DNA of 54,532 bases from Clostridia bacterium (GCA_017544935.1 JAFYDF010000154.1:1-54532); one strand, 5' to 3'. Shown: positions 1 through 8,317, numbered from the stretch's first letter. The notes: a model not told the origin generated them from the sequence alone. A program made the numbers and translations.

Positions 1-951
1 GACGAACATGCCGTCAAGATAATGATCCCAGTGTCCGGAGATCTTGTACAGCTCGCGTTTAGCCAGGAACGGCGTCTTGGTCAGCACGTAGCCCCATTTC
101 TCTTCGGTATCTTCTACCCAGCGCTGTAGCAGCTGGATAACACGGGCCCCCTTAGGCAACAGGATCGGCAGGCCCTGACCGATATAATCAACGGTGGTGA
201 AGTACTCAAGTTCACGGCCAAGCTTGTTGTGGTCGCGCTTAAGAGCTTCTTCCTGCTGCTTCAGATATGCTTCCATCTCTTCCTTATCATAGAAAGCAGT
301 ACCGTAGATACGCTGCAGCATCTTGTTCTTTTCACTTCCGCGCCAGTAAGCACCGGCAACAGAGGTCAGCTTGAAGGCCTTTACTTTGCCGGTAGAAGCC
401 AGATGCGGTCCGGCACACAGATCAACGAAATCGCCCTGCCGGTAGAATGAAATGACAGCATCTTCAGGTAGATCATTGATCAGTTCGACCTTATAAGGCT
501 CTTCCCTGGCTTCCATGAACTCGATGGCTTCTTTACGGGGAAGCTCAAAACGCTCCACACGGTCATTCTTCTTTACAATGCGGGACATTTCTTTCTCTAC
601 TTCACGAAGGAAATCATTCGTAAAGGGCTCATCCGTATCGAAATCATAATAGAAGCCGTTATCGATGGCAGGACCAATCGCAAGTTTTATCTGCGGCCTC
701 AGCTTTTTGACAGCTTCAGCAAGAACGTGAGAGGCAGTATGGCGCAGGACACGTTTTGCTTCATCGTCCGCAAAGGTCAGAAATTCCACCTCATGTTCAC
801 CTTCAAGTGTACGCCACATTTCGGTGATGGTGCCGTCTACGCGCGCGCAGAGCGCATCTTTTTTAAGCGCCTGACTGATCTGTCCGGCGATTTCCAGCAA
901 TGACATGCCGTCAGCGAACTCCCTTTTTTCACCTTTCAGCGTAAGAATCAT
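1..951 (-). CDS. thrS: Threonine--tRNA ligase, N-terminal half (partial, runs off window start)
   Basis: Charges tRNA-Thr in the cytoplasm. The visible 317 codons cover an N-terminal TGS domain (about residues 1-60), then the second additional editing domain with the HTASH metal-binding motif near residue 75 and a later CAGPH motif, and the beginning of the class II catalytic core. A full ThrRS is about 640 residues, so roughly half is present and the 3' end lies outside the window. The start is the ATG whose first base is 951, preceded by AAGGAGG about 8 bases upstream. The gene sits directly behind a T-box leader and a near-perfect sigma-A promoter, so it is controlled by the charging state of tRNA-Thr. 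Family assignment is secure from motif order. Confidence 0.96.
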   Translation of the reverse strand, partial: MILTLKGEKREFADGMSLLEIAGQISQALKKDALCARVDGTITEMWRTLEGEHEVEFLTFADDEAKRVLRHTASHVLAEAVKKLRPQIKLAIGPAIDNGFYYDFDTDEPFTNDFLREVEKEMSRIVKKNDRVERFELPRKEAIEFMEAREEPYKVELINDLPEDAVISFYRQGDFVDLCAGPHLASTGKVKAFKLTSVAGAYWRGSEKNKMLQRIYGTAFYDKEEMEAYLKQQEEALKRDHNKLGRELEYFTTVDYIGQGLPILLPKGARVIQLLQRWVEDTEEKWGYVLTKTPFLAKRELYKISGHWDHYLDGMFV

Positions 952-970
952 TGGATTGTCCTCCTTCAAT

Positions 971-1005
971 AATAAAAGCATTCCATCCCACAAGGGACGA
1001 ATGCT
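971..1005 (-). terminator. T-box regulated intrinsic terminator of thrS leader
   Basis: On the minus strand a stem of about 11-12 pairs (AGCATTC...GAATGCT with TCCC/GGGA inside) closes a TTGT loop and is followed by TTTTATT. It lies between the T-box sequence and the thrS ribosome site, as expected for the terminator that is replaced by an antiterminator when uncharged tRNA-Thr binds. Confidence 0.85.
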
Positions 1006-1189
1006 GGTAATACATCCGCGGTTCCACCCTAATTGCATAAAACCACTTTATCGCGCGATATCGGGCGCATCCCGTATTGGTCCGGCAGTGGTACCACTCC
1101 GCATATCCTTGCCGTACGCTCCCAGCCTAAGGCGTTACGTTCTCTGTCAAGGCATCCGCGGCGGCGTGTCCGCTTTCATCCCAAAACAT
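971..1189 (-). promoter_or_regulatory. T-box riboswitch leader of thrS (Thr specifier ACC)
   Basis: The minus strand carries the conserved 14-base T-box GGGTGGAACCGCGG at 1017-1030, directly before the terminator hairpin. Further 5' is an AGAGA segment, and a candidate specifier codon ACC at 1090-1092 followed by A and CTGCC. The same context (codon, then ACTCC...) surrounds the Ile codon in the ileS leader of this window, which supports the assignment. T-box RNAs bind uncharged tRNA through codon-anticodon pairing at the specifier and through the acceptor end at the T-box. The T-box motif is seen directly; the specifier position is inferred by alignment of two leaders by eye. Confidence 0.9.
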
Positions 1190-1195
1190 GGACGT

Positions 1196-1224
1196 ATCAT
1201 ATCACCGAAAAACTATTTTGTCAA
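1196..1224 (-). promoter_or_regulatory. Sigma-A promoter of thrS leader
   Basis: Minus-strand TTGACA (1219-1224) and TATGAT (1196-1201) are separated by 17 bases. This is close to the consensus and would start transcription near 1189, just upstream of the T-box leader. Confidence 0.85.
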
Positions 1225-1282
1225 CAGATGTAAAGGAAAACACAATATAGGGTAGAATAATACTTTAAGGAGTTGATTGTTC

Positions 1283-2107
1283 ATGGAAAAACGGTTTTCT
1301 ATCGGTGTATTGCTTGAATCCTTCCGGCTGCCGATGCAGCAGGCTGTAGAACAGGCAAGAAAGACGGGCGTACAGGGCGTTCAAGCATATGTGCATAATC
1401 TAACCGCTTCCCAGCAGAAAGAACTGTATATGATACTAAAGGATAACGGCTTGAAGCTGTCTGCCGTCTGCGGAGACCTGGGTCATGGATTCGGAGATCC
1501 TAAGTTCAATCCTGATCTGATTGAAAGATCCAAGCGCATTCTGGATACCGCAAAAGAGCTCGGTACCGATATTGTAACGACTCATATCGGTGTCGTGCCA
1601 GCGAATCCACATCATCCGCGTTACCGCATCATGCAGGATGCATGCGGCGAACTTGCGCAGTATGCAGATTCAATTCAATCGCACTTTGCGGTCGAAACAG
1701 GACCAGAAACTGCAGAAACATTGTGCGCATTCCTGGATTCGCTTAGATCGACAGGAGTAGCAGTCAATCTGGATCCAGCAAACCTCGTCATGGTCACCGG
1801 TGATGATCCCGTCAAAGCAGTACATACGCTGAAAAAGTATATTGTTCATACACACGCTAAAGATGGAAGGAAACTCCTGGACAGAGACCCGGAGATCATC
1901 TACCATATCGTAAAACCGTTGGAACCCGTAACAGACCATGCGTTTATTGAACTCCCGCTCGGTGAAGGCGATGTCCCCTTCCCTGCTTATCTTGATGCAC
2001 TGCAGGAGATCGGATATAAAGGCTTCCTAACGATTGAGCGCGAAGTTGGAGCGAACCCCACGGAAGACATCCTAAAAGCAGCGGATTATTTAAGGCATCT
2101 TATCTGA
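1283..2107 (+). CDS. Sugar phosphate isomerase/epimerase (xylose isomerase-like TIM barrel)
   Basis: A 274-residue single-domain protein of the AP endonuclease 2 / xylose isomerase-like TIM-barrel family; these enzymes are metal-dependent isomerases or epimerases of sugars and inositol derivatives. Likely metal ligands are the Glu of VETGPE, the Asp of NLDPAN, the His pair of HTHAKD and the Glu of TIERE. The ATG at 1283 was chosen because AAGGAG (1267-1272) lies 10 bases upstream; a TTG six bases earlier would be only 4 bases from it. The gene stands alone between divergent thrS and convergent mnmA. Substrate cannot be told from sequence. A second, unrelated-looking member of the same fold is encoded at 27746-28603. 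Confidence 0.85.
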   Translation: MEKRFSIGVLLESFRLPMQQAVEQARKTGVQGVQAYVHNLTASQQKELYMILKDNGLKLSAVCGDLGHGFGDPKFNPDLIERSKRILDTAKELGTDIVTTHIGVVPANPHHPRYRIMQDACGELAQYADSIQSHFAVETGPETAETLCAFLDSLRSTGVAVNLDPANLVMVTGDDPVKAVHTLKKYIVHTHAKDGRKLLDRDPEIIYHIVKPLEPVTDHAFIELPLGEGDVPFPAYLDALQEIGYKGFLTIEREVGANPTEDILKAADYLRHLI

Positions 2108-2124
2108 TAAGCTGCCTTAAATAA
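2086..2124. terminator. Perfect 12+6 bp hairpin between convergent genes
   Basis: TTATTTAAGGCA (2086-2097) pairs perfectly with TGCCTTAAATAA (2113-2124), and inside it CTTATC pairs with GATAAG around one T. The stem contains the last codons and the TGA of the isomerase gene. It faces mnmA from the other strand, so it probably ends both transcripts. No U-tract follows immediately on the plus strand (TTTTTATT comes about 12 bases later). Confidence 0.65.
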
Positions 2125-2158
2125 CCAAAGTCTGTTTTTATTATACGCTATCCTGTGT

Positions 2159-3220
2159 TTAACGTACGTTATCCTCGATAATACCTCCGCCAATACAGCG
2201 TTCACCTTCATAAATGACCAAGCTCTGCCCCGGCGTGACTGCACGCTGGGGTTCTTTGAACTGTACGAATGCCTTATCATTATCCATTTCGGTGATCACT
2301 GCTGCCTGGTCCGGCTGACGGTATCGGGTCTTGACGCCGTATTCCGTATTGAGCAACGGTGCATTTTCGATCCATGTAAGCTGACTGATCCATGTACCTT
2401 TGCTGTACAGCATAGGATGGTCTTCTCCCTGCGCAACGATGAGCCTGTTATGCTTTCTGTCTTTATCCACAACGAAATAGCTGCGACCGTCGCCATGTCC
2501 TCCGATGCCCAGACCACGCCGCTGACCGAGCGTATAATAGAAGAGTCCGTCATGCTTACCGACGACTTCTCCCTCAGGAGTGACCATATCACCCGGTTCT
2601 GTTGGCAGGAACTGCTGGAGAAACGGCTTGAAATGCCTTTCTCCAATAAAGCATACACCTGTAGAATCCTTTTTGTCCGCAACAGGCAGCCCGTGTTTTT
2701 CTGCTATAGCACGAACTTCCTTTTTTGTTTTGTTTCCGACCGGGAATATAGCGTGTTTCAGCTGATTGGAATGCAACATATACAGGAAATATGACTGATC
2801 CTTAGCCGGATCAACGCCTTTCAGAAGTTCGCCGCATTCATTCGTTCTGACGAAATGACCTGTAGCGATCTTGTCGGCATCAAGCTTGAGCGCAAAATCA
2901 AGAAAAGCCTTGAACTTGATCTCACGATTGCAAAGAACGTCCGGATTCGGCGTCCTTCCGGCCTTATACTCAGCAAGGATAATGGAAAAAACTCTGTCCC
3001 AGTATTCTCTTGAGAAGTTTACAGAATAATAAGGTATGTCGATCAGCTCGCATACCTGCTGGACATCTTTCCAGTCGCCTTCTGAGGTACATACGCCTTC
3101 TTCATCTTTTTCTTCCCAGTTTTTCATGAAGACGCCGAGAACATCATGGCCGGCCTGCTTGAGCAGAAGTGCGGATACAGCTGAATCCACCCCTCCGGAC
3201 ATACCAACGACAATACGCAT
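2159..3220 (-). CDS. mnmA: tRNA-specific 2-thiouridylase MnmA
   Basis: A 353-residue enzyme that adds sulfur to U34 of tRNA-Lys, -Glu and -Gln using ATP and a persulfide from a cysteine desulfurase. The N-terminal PP-loop is GMSGGVDS (residues 6-13). The catalytic cysteine pair is seen in VLCNREIKF and TGVCFIGERHF. Length matches the family. The start codon overlaps the stop of the upstream HAD-thymidylate kinase gene by one base (TGATG), so the two are probably translationally coupled. The likely sulfur donor, IscS, is encoded in this window at 44298 rather than next to mnmA as is common in Firmicutes. Confidence 0.97.
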   Translation of the reverse strand: MRIVVGMSGGVDSAVSALLLKQAGHDVLGVFMKNWEEKDEEGVCTSEGDWKDVQQVCELIDIPYYSVNFSREYWDRVFSIILAEYKAGRTPNPDVLCNREIKFKAFLDFALKLDADKIATGHFVRTNECGELLKGVDPAKDQSYFLYMLHSNQLKHAIFPVGNKTKKEVRAIAEKHGLPVADKKDSTGVCFIGERHFKPFLQQFLPTEPGDMVTPEGEVVGKHDGLFYYTLGQRRGLGIGGHGDGRSYFVVDKDRKHNRLIVAQGEDHPMLYSKGTWISQLTWIENAPLLNTEYGVKTRYRQPDQAAVITEMDNDKAFVQFKEPQRAVTPGQSLVIYEGERCIGGGIIEDNVR

Positions 3221-4506
3221 CAGCCTACCTCCAGCGCATCGATCCTCTCAAGAACACGCGTCAGGATCTCCTGGGCAATCGTTTCGCGGTCTTTTGTTGC
3301 GTCAATAACAATGAAACGATCCGCATCCTGTGCAGCAAGCTGCTCATATGCAGCCTCAACGCGTGCATGGAACTCTGCCTTTTCCTTTTCGATCCTGTCG
3401 AGAGCGGAAGCATTTGCGCGGCGCCGTAATGCAGTTTCATGATCCAGGCGCAGATAGATTGTAGCATTAGGCATATGTCCGTCAATAGCAGGTGCATTGA
3501 TCTGCTGGATCAGTTTCACGCCAAGCTCACGTCCGCCGCCCTGAAAAGCAACGCTAGAGTCTACAAACCGGTCACAAAGAACGATCTGTCCGTCTTCAAT
3601 GGCCGGCCGGATCACTTGGTGGACATGCTGCGCACGCGCGGCTGCATACAGCAGTGCTTCGGTGATGTCATACATTTCTTCATTCTTGATATCAAGTAGC
3701 AGATCCCTTATCTTCTCCGAAATCGGGCACCCGCCAGGTTCACGGGTACGGCGCACCGTAAATCCCAGATCACGCAGGGATTGTTCGAGAGAGTCGGATT
3801 GTGTTGTCTTTCCGCATCCGTCCAGGCCTTCCACAGAAAGAAAGAAGCCTTTTCTAGCAGGAACTATATCCATTAGCCGTGGGAACAGTTCTTCGACGGA
3901 ATCCACAAGCGTACAGTCTGAAGCGATCATTTTTGCCTGATCGCCGAATCCATAGGTAACGCCGATGCCGGTCATACCGAGTTCTTTTGCAGCACTCATA
4001 TCAGATGGATAGTCACCGATCATTACAGCATTGGAAGGATCGGTATCTCCAAGAACACGTCGTATAAGCGCGGGCTTGTCTACGCCTGCGTCAACAGGTC
4101 CCACGCCGGAGATGCCATCGATAAAAGACATCAAGCGGAAATATTCAAGGATACGCCGGCCGGCACGTTCCGGTTTGCCTGTTGCGACAAGTACCCGTGC
4201 CCCCTGTCCGTGCAGCGTACGAAGGAGCGCACGCATCCTCGGGTACAGAAGTGATTTTCTGTATCCTTCTTCATAATAATGATTTCGATAGATCGGAATG
4301 ATCTTCTGGATCTGCTCTTTAGTCAGAGAAGAATACCTCTCAAGAGACACATCGATAGCAGGTCCGATGAAATTCTTCAAATCTTCATCCGAAGGTGGAT
4401 TTTCGCCGATCTGTTCGAAGGCATAATGCCAGCTGTAAAAAATCCCAGGTGCGGTATCAAAGAGTGTACCGTCAAGATCAAAAACGACTGTTTTGAATCG
4501 AAGCAT
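3220..4506 (-). CDS. Fusion protein: HAD-family phosphatase + thymidylate kinase
   Basis: A 428-residue two-domain protein. Residues 1-215 form a HAD-superfamily phosphatase of the phosphoglycolate phosphatase/PpaX type: the nucleophile motif VFDLDGTLFDT at 8-18, a conserved lysine region GVDKPALI, and motif IV as MIGDYPSDM. Residues 218-428 form a complete dTMP kinase: P-loop EGLDGCGKTT near 221-230, the REPGG loop, and CDRFVDSSVAFQG matching the DR-Y-SS-YQG motif of Tmk. The frame is continuous with no frameshift across the junction. The ATG at 4506 follows GGAGGAAAT. Tmk makes dTDP from dTMP; the HAD substrate is unknown. The upstream U-tract of a terminator touches the ribosome site. mnmA overlaps the stop. 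Confidence 0.93.
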   Translation of the reverse strand: MLRFKTVVFDLDGTLFDTAPGIFYSWHYAFEQIGENPPSDEDLKNFIGPAIDVSLERYSSLTKEQIQKIIPIYRNHYYEEGYRKSLLYPRMRALLRTLHGQGARVLVATGKPERAGRRILEYFRLMSFIDGISGVGPVDAGVDKPALIRRVLGDTDPSNAVMIGDYPSDMSAAKELGMTGIGVTYGFGDQAKMIASDCTLVDSVEELFPRLMDIVPARKGFFLSVEGLDGCGKTTQSDSLEQSLRDLGFTVRRTREPGGCPISEKIRDLLLDIKNEEMYDITEALLYAAARAQHVHQVIRPAIEDGQIVLCDRFVDSSVAFQGGGRELGVKLIQQINAPAIDGHMPNATIYLRLDHETALRRRANASALDRIEKEKAEFHARVEAAYEQLAAQDADRFIVIDATKDRETIAQEILTRVLERIDALEVG

Positions 4507-4516
4507 ATTTCCTCCG

Positions 4517-4551
4517 AAAAAAACCGCGTCCATTGCAACCAGTGGGCGCGG
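4517..4551 (-). terminator. Intrinsic terminator/attenuator before the HAD-Tmk gene
   Basis: On the minus strand CCGCGCCCA (4543-4551) pairs with TGGACGCGG (4524-4532), one mismatch, around a 10-base loop, then seven T (4517-4523). The U-tract is followed at once by CGGAGGAAAT and the ATG at 4506. It ends the upstream membrane-protein message or attenuates expression of HAD-Tmk and mnmA. Confidence 0.8.
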
Positions 4552-4558
4552 GACTATT

Positions 4559-5233
4559 TTACTGCTGTATTGTCTCTTCGCCTCCGGGCCGTCCGGCCTG
4601 GATGAAGGCATCAAAGAACTTGAGCACGTTCTCCTGATTCCCGTTAAATGTTGTCACAGCCATCACGATATTGCTGTAATCCATCATCCCCATATCCGTA
4701 TAACCGGACAGTGCGTATGCAGGAATACCGAACTGGATATTCTCTCCAACAGGCAGTCCTTCATCATCTACAAGAGCGACCTTGCCTGCTGAGATGTCGA
4801 TGCCGTCAACATTGATCTGCCCGCTTTCAACATATGGTGCAAGGTCGATGAAAGCTCCCTGGGATGCGAAGTTTTTAAAGTCCTGTGTAGAGAGCAGGTA
4901 TATATCTCCTTCACCCGCCATGATATAGACGGACAGCTGCATGTTGCTGTAGTAGTCCGCAGAGCTGGCCAGGAGGACGGAAGAAACTGTCTCCATATTC
5001 GGAACAGACGCTTCCCAAATAGGATTGATGAAATTCTTGCTGCTCTCTTCGGACACATAGCTGCTCTGGATGTACAGATCCACGCGTTTTTCCTGAGGCG
5101 CGCGGTACGCTGTCGTCGTATAGATCAGATTCCACGCAAAAATAGAACCGAGGATGGCGATCAGATACTTCCAGAAGTTATATGCGAAATGTGTGCGAAG
5201 ACGCGTTTTTGTGATGGGTGTCTTGATCTTCAT
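4559..5233 (-). CDS. Membrane-anchored protein with a short solute-binding-protein-like ectodomain (function unknown)
   Basis: A 224-residue protein with a basic N-terminal tail, one hydrophobic segment (about 22-38, FWKYLIAILGSIFAW...) and an outside domain. The middle (about 95-140: AGEGDIYLLS..DFKNFASQGAFIDLAPYV) resembles the segment of type 1 sugar-binding proteins that reads GDGPDIF...FA..GAFLDLTPYV, but the protein is about half the length of such proteins and keeps a transmembrane anchor instead of a lipobox. The start ATG at 5233 follows AGGAAAC. It lies 31 bases after lysS and before a terminator. I do not recognise a named family; the solute-binding likeness is by eye only. Confidence 0.75.
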   Translation of the reverse strand: MKIKTPITKTRLRTHFAYNFWKYLIAILGSIFAWNLIYTTTAYRAPQEKRVDLYIQSSYVSEESSKNFINPIWEASVPNMETVSSVLLASSADYYSNMQLSVYIMAGEGDIYLLSTQDFKNFASQGAFIDLAPYVESGQINVDGIDISAGKVALVDDEGLPVGENIQFGIPAYALSGYTDMGMMDYSNIVMAVTTFNGNQENVLKFFDAFIQAGRPGGEETIQQ

Positions 5234-5264
5234 GGCTATGTTTCCTGTATACCTTTTGAATATA

Positions 5265-6758
5265 TTAGGTCATTGGCTTCATAGTCGGGAAAAGCAGAAC
5301 ATCGCGAATGGAGGCATTGTCTGTCAGAAGCATCACCAAGCGGTCGATGCCCATGCCCAGTCCGCCGGTCGGCGGCATGCCGATCTCGATTGCATTCAGG
5401 AAATCTTCATCCACGCCGCAGGCTTCTTCGTCACCCTGTGCCTTAAGCGCGGCCTGGGCTTCAAAGCGTGCGCGCTGGTCGATAGGATCGTTCAGTTCGC
5501 TGAATGCATTCGCTAGCTCACGGCCGAGGATAAACAGTTCAAAACGTTCGGTATAGTCGGGATTGGAAGGCATTCTTTTTGCCAAGGGCGAGATTTCGAC
5601 AGGATGCCCTGTCAGGAAGGTGGGCTGTACGAGATGCTCCTCTACGAATTCATCAAAGAAGAGGTTCAGGATATCTCCCTTCTTATGACGCTGTTCATAC
5701 TTAATATGATGAGCCTTGGCAACCTCACGGGCTTCTTCAAGTGTCTGGATGCTGTCAAAGTCAACACCGCTGTATTTCTTGACAGCCTCGACCATGGACA
5801 TCTTTGCAAAAGGCTTTTCAAGGTCGATCGTCACATCGCCATATTGGATTATTGCAGTACCGTTCACGTTGCGGGCAACCTCGCGGATCATTTCCTCGAT
5901 CAGTTCCATCATGCCGTTATAATCAGTATATGCCTGATAGAACTCTAGCATGGTGAATTCCGGGTTATGGCGGGGATCCATGCCTTCATTGCGGAATACA
6001 CGTCCGATCTCATATACACGCGGGAAACCGCCGACGATAAGGCGCTTCAGGTGAAGTTCCAAAGCGATGCGCAGGTACATATCGATATCCAGCGTATTAT
6101 GATGCGTAATAAACGGGCGCGCGGATGCACCGCCGGCCTGGGTATGCAATACGGGAGTCTCAACTTCAAGGTATCCGTGTGCATCCATGAAAGAGCGGAT
6201 CGCGCTGATGATGCGGCTGCGCTTGATGAAAGTATCCCGGACCTCGGGATTAACGATCATGTCAAGATACCGCTGGCGGTAACGAAGATCCGGGTCGGTC
6301 AACCCGTGGAACTTCTCAGGCAGCGGCTTCAGGCACTTAGCCAGCAGTGTGAGAGTCTCGATATGAATGGAGATCTCACCTGTTTTGGTCATAAACGGTT
6401 TGCCCGTAACGCCGATCAGGTCTCCCAGATCCATCTTCTTGAAAGCGGCATATGCTTCTTCGCCGATATCATCGCGCTTGACATAGATCTGGATCTTGCC
6501 GGCGCCGTCCAGGATTTTGGCAAAAGACGCCTTGCCCATGATATGACGACCGATCATACGGCCGGCAACAGAGACAGTCTGCTCCTGAAGAGCCTCGAAA
6601 TTATCTATGACTGCCTTGCTGTCATGAGTGACATCATACTTAGTGATGAGATACGGGTTATTTCCTTCAGCCATCATGGCCTGAAGCTTATCACGGCGGA
6701 TCTGTTCCTGTTCACTGTAATCGGCCATGTTCTGAGGGGCCTGCGTTACTTCCGGCAT
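5265..6758 (-). CDS. lysS: Lysine--tRNA ligase, class II
   Basis: A 497-residue class II LysRS. An N-terminal OB-fold anticodon-binding domain (about 60-150) is followed by the catalytic core with motif 2 [15 protein letters not shown] near 262-276 and motif 3 [12 protein letters not shown] near the C-terminus. The length is normal for the bacterial class II enzyme. The ATG at 6758 has AGGAG about 9 bases upstream. It is the third gene of GDPD-greA-lysS; greA beside lysS is a common arrangement in Firmicutes. Confidence 0.98.
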   Translation of the reverse strand: MPEVTQAPQNMADYSEQEQIRRDKLQAMMAEGNNPYLITKYDVTHDSKAVIDNFEALQEQTVSVAGRMIGRHIMGKASFAKILDGAGKIQIYVKRDDIGEEAYAAFKKMDLGDLIGVTGKPFMTKTGEISIHIETLTLLAKCLKPLPEKFHGLTDPDLRYRQRYLDMIVNPEVRDTFIKRSRIISAIRSFMDAHGYLEVETPVLHTQAGGASARPFITHHNTLDIDMYLRIALELHLKRLIVGGFPRVYEIGRVFRNEGMDPRHNPEFTMLEFYQAYTDYNGMMELIEEMIREVARNVNGTAIIQYGDVTIDLEKPFAKMSMVEAVKKYSGVDFDSIQTLEEAREVAKAHHIKYEQRHKKGDILNLFFDEFVEEHLVQPTFLTGHPVEISPLAKRMPSNPDYTERFELFILGRELANAFSELNDPIDQRARFEAQAALKAQGDEEACGVDEDFLNAIEIGMPPTGGLGMGIDRLVMLLTDNASIRDVLLFPTMKPMT

Positions 6759-6780
6759 TTTACTAATCTCCTAAGGTTAA

Positions 6781-7263
6781 TCAGGTACGGGAAATGGACA
6801 GAATCTTGAAGCGGAGGATGCCATCGGGAGCTTCCACGTTAGCAATCTGGCCTTTTTTCTTGCCCATCAGGGCAGCGCCCAAAGGACTGTCGTCTGAAAT
6901 GGCATTGTTCATGGGATCAGCTTCCTGGGGACCGACGATACGGTATTCATCCTCGCAGTTTTCACTTTCGTCAAAAACGCGGACAGTAGTGCCGACATTT
7001 ACTCTGTCATTGGTGATCGTTTCTTCAGCAACAACGACAGCAGTACGCAATGTAGCTTCGAGTTCCAGAATTTCGCCTTCCAGCTTCGCCTGGTCATTGC
7101 GCGCAGCATCATATTCTGCGTTTTCACTCAAATCGCCAAAGGAACGCGCAACGGCAATCTGTTCCGCTATCTGCGCACGTCCGGTGGTCTTCAGGTATTC
7201 AAGCCTGTCCTGAATCGCCTTCAGGCCTTCAGCTGTAATGTTGTTGCTGTGTTTTTCACTCAT
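6781..7263 (-). CDS. greA: Transcription elongation factor GreA
   Basis: A 160-residue GreA. It restarts backtracked RNA polymerase by stimulating transcript cleavage. The N-terminal coiled coil carries the acidic tip in GDLSENAEYDAARNDQ; the C-terminal FKBP-like domain contains ISDDSPLGAALMGKKKG. The ATG at 7263 is chosen: an in-frame ATG 15 bases earlier forms part of the ribosome site itself (GGAGG lies between the two), so it cannot be served by it. Confidence 0.97.
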   Translation of the reverse strand: MSEKHSNNITAEGLKAIQDRLEYLKTTGRAQIAEQIAVARSFGDLSENAEYDAARNDQAKLEGEILELEATLRTAVVVAEETITNDRVNVGTTVRVFDESENCEDEYRIVGPQEADPMNNAISDDSPLGAALMGKKKGQIANVEAPDGILRFKILSISRT

Positions 7264-7302
7264 AACAATTTCCTCCATTCATGAACGCCGGTGCGGCCAA
7301 TT

Positions 7303-8136
7303 TCAGCGCGCAGGTTTAAAGCGTTCAAAAATCTGTATATCATATTCTTCCCGTAATGCACGGCTGGTATCCGCGTCACGTACTGTCCATGCAGCCAGAA
7401 GCGGACGGATAACAGATGAAACAAAGCGGAAAGATATATTCGCATCGGTCTCATGGCCGTAAGCGATGAAGTCAGGACGCCCGATAAAATCTACGAGCAG
7501 ATATCCCAGGGCAATCCTCTTGAGCTTTTCCACGAAAGACAGGTTTCTGAGCTCTGACATGAAAGCAAGCTGACCACGGACAACGTTGGGCGCATGCTTC
7601 CTGAACCAGCGTATTGCGGAAGGATCAAATGATTCCACGCAGTAGATGCCCGGATAACGGCGAAGAAGGTCATATGTCTGTTTTGCAAGCACGGGATTAC
7701 GGAAATCCGTTTTGAGTTCCACGATAAGCGGTACCTGTGCATTTACGATCGCGAGCACTTCAGTCAGCGTCGGAATATAGGAATCAGTATCGAACAGGCG
7801 CAGCTGCTGGAGCTCAGCAAGCGGTACATCGCATACACGGCGGATATCTCCGCAGGAGCGCTCAAGGTTCTCATCATGGTGAACCACCAGTTGATGATCA
7901 CGCGTTTCCCTCACATCAAGCTCAATACCATATCCGGCATTAACCGCACGTTCAAAGGCAGTCAGGCTATTTTCAGGGATTCCTCGTTCATTGTCATACA
8001 ATCCGCGGTGCGCAAAGTCATAATCTGTCAAAGGGCGGAAAGTCATTTTACGTCGCAGAATGTTCGGAGCAGTAAGGAAAAGATAGACAGCAAACAGGAT
8101 AACCAGCACATTCAGGATGGTCACCAGCCACGCCAC
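7303..8136 (-). CDS. Membrane-anchored glycerophosphodiester phosphodiesterase
   Basis: A 277-residue protein with an N-terminal hydrophobic anchor (about 1-24) and a GDPD TIM-barrel domain. Family motifs are AHRG (metal/catalytic His), ENSLTAF, GIELDVRETRD and VVHHDENLERS, and LIVELKT later. Such enzymes release glycerol-3-phosphate from glycerophosphodiesters, possibly from lipoteichoic acid or lipid debris. The start is a GTG at 8136, 7 bases from GGAGGT; the GTG at 8145 overlaps that ribosome site. It has its own promoter and heads the operon toward greA and lysS. Confidence 0.9.
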   Translation of the reverse strand: MAWLVTILNVLVILFAVYLFLTAPNILRRKMTFRPLTDYDFAHRGLYDNERGIPENSLTAFERAVNAGYGIELDVRETRDHQLVVHHDENLERSCGDIRRVCDVPLAELQQLRLFDTDSYIPTLTEVLAIVNAQVPLIVELKTDFRNPVLAKQTYDLLRRYPGIYCVESFDPSAIRWFRKHAPNVVRGQLAFMSELRNLSFVEKLKRIALGYLLVDFIGRPDFIAYGHETDANISFRFVSSVIRPLLAAWTVRDADTSRALREEYDIQIFERFKPAR

Positions 8137-8179
8137 GTTCCTCACCTCCGGACTCGATTGCTTTCAGGGATACCGAGAT

Positions 8180-8208
8180 ATTATACTCTAACAGTATTAC
8201 AATTGCAA
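8180..8208 (-). promoter_or_regulatory. Sigma-A promoter of GDPD-greA-lysS operon
   Basis: Minus-strand TTGCAA (8203-8208), 17-base spacer, TATAAT (8180-8185). Transcription would start about 40 bases before the GDPD start codon. It is divergent from the glnS promoter. Confidence 0.75.
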
Positions 8209-8238
8209 TAAAATTGTACGATTATTTTGGAGTTCCTC

Positions 8239-8267
8239 TTGTTTTTCGAATATACATCCGCTATAAT
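8239..8267 (+). promoter_or_regulatory. Sigma-A promoter of glnS-gltX
   Basis: TTGTTT (8239-8244), 17-base spacer, TATAAT (8262-8267). The leader then holds a small hairpin, GACCGC-CTT-GCGGTC (8274-8288), without a U-tract. Confidence 0.75.
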
Positions 8268-8317
8268 TTTACAGACCGCCTTGCGGTCATATACTTATTT
8301 ATTCAGGGGTGATTTTT

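Noticed and set aside
1218..1246. Promoter TTGTCA-17-CACAAT for the isomerase gene at 1283
   Set aside because: The -10 is poor and the -35 merely mirrors the thrS -35 on the other strand.
5967..6809. Open frame antisense to lysS
   Set aside because: lysS is certain from motifs; the antisense product has no family likeness.
8274..8288. Hairpin in the glnS leader as a riboswitch or T-box
   Set aside because: Only a six-pair stem with no T-box sequence and no U-tract; too little to call regulation.
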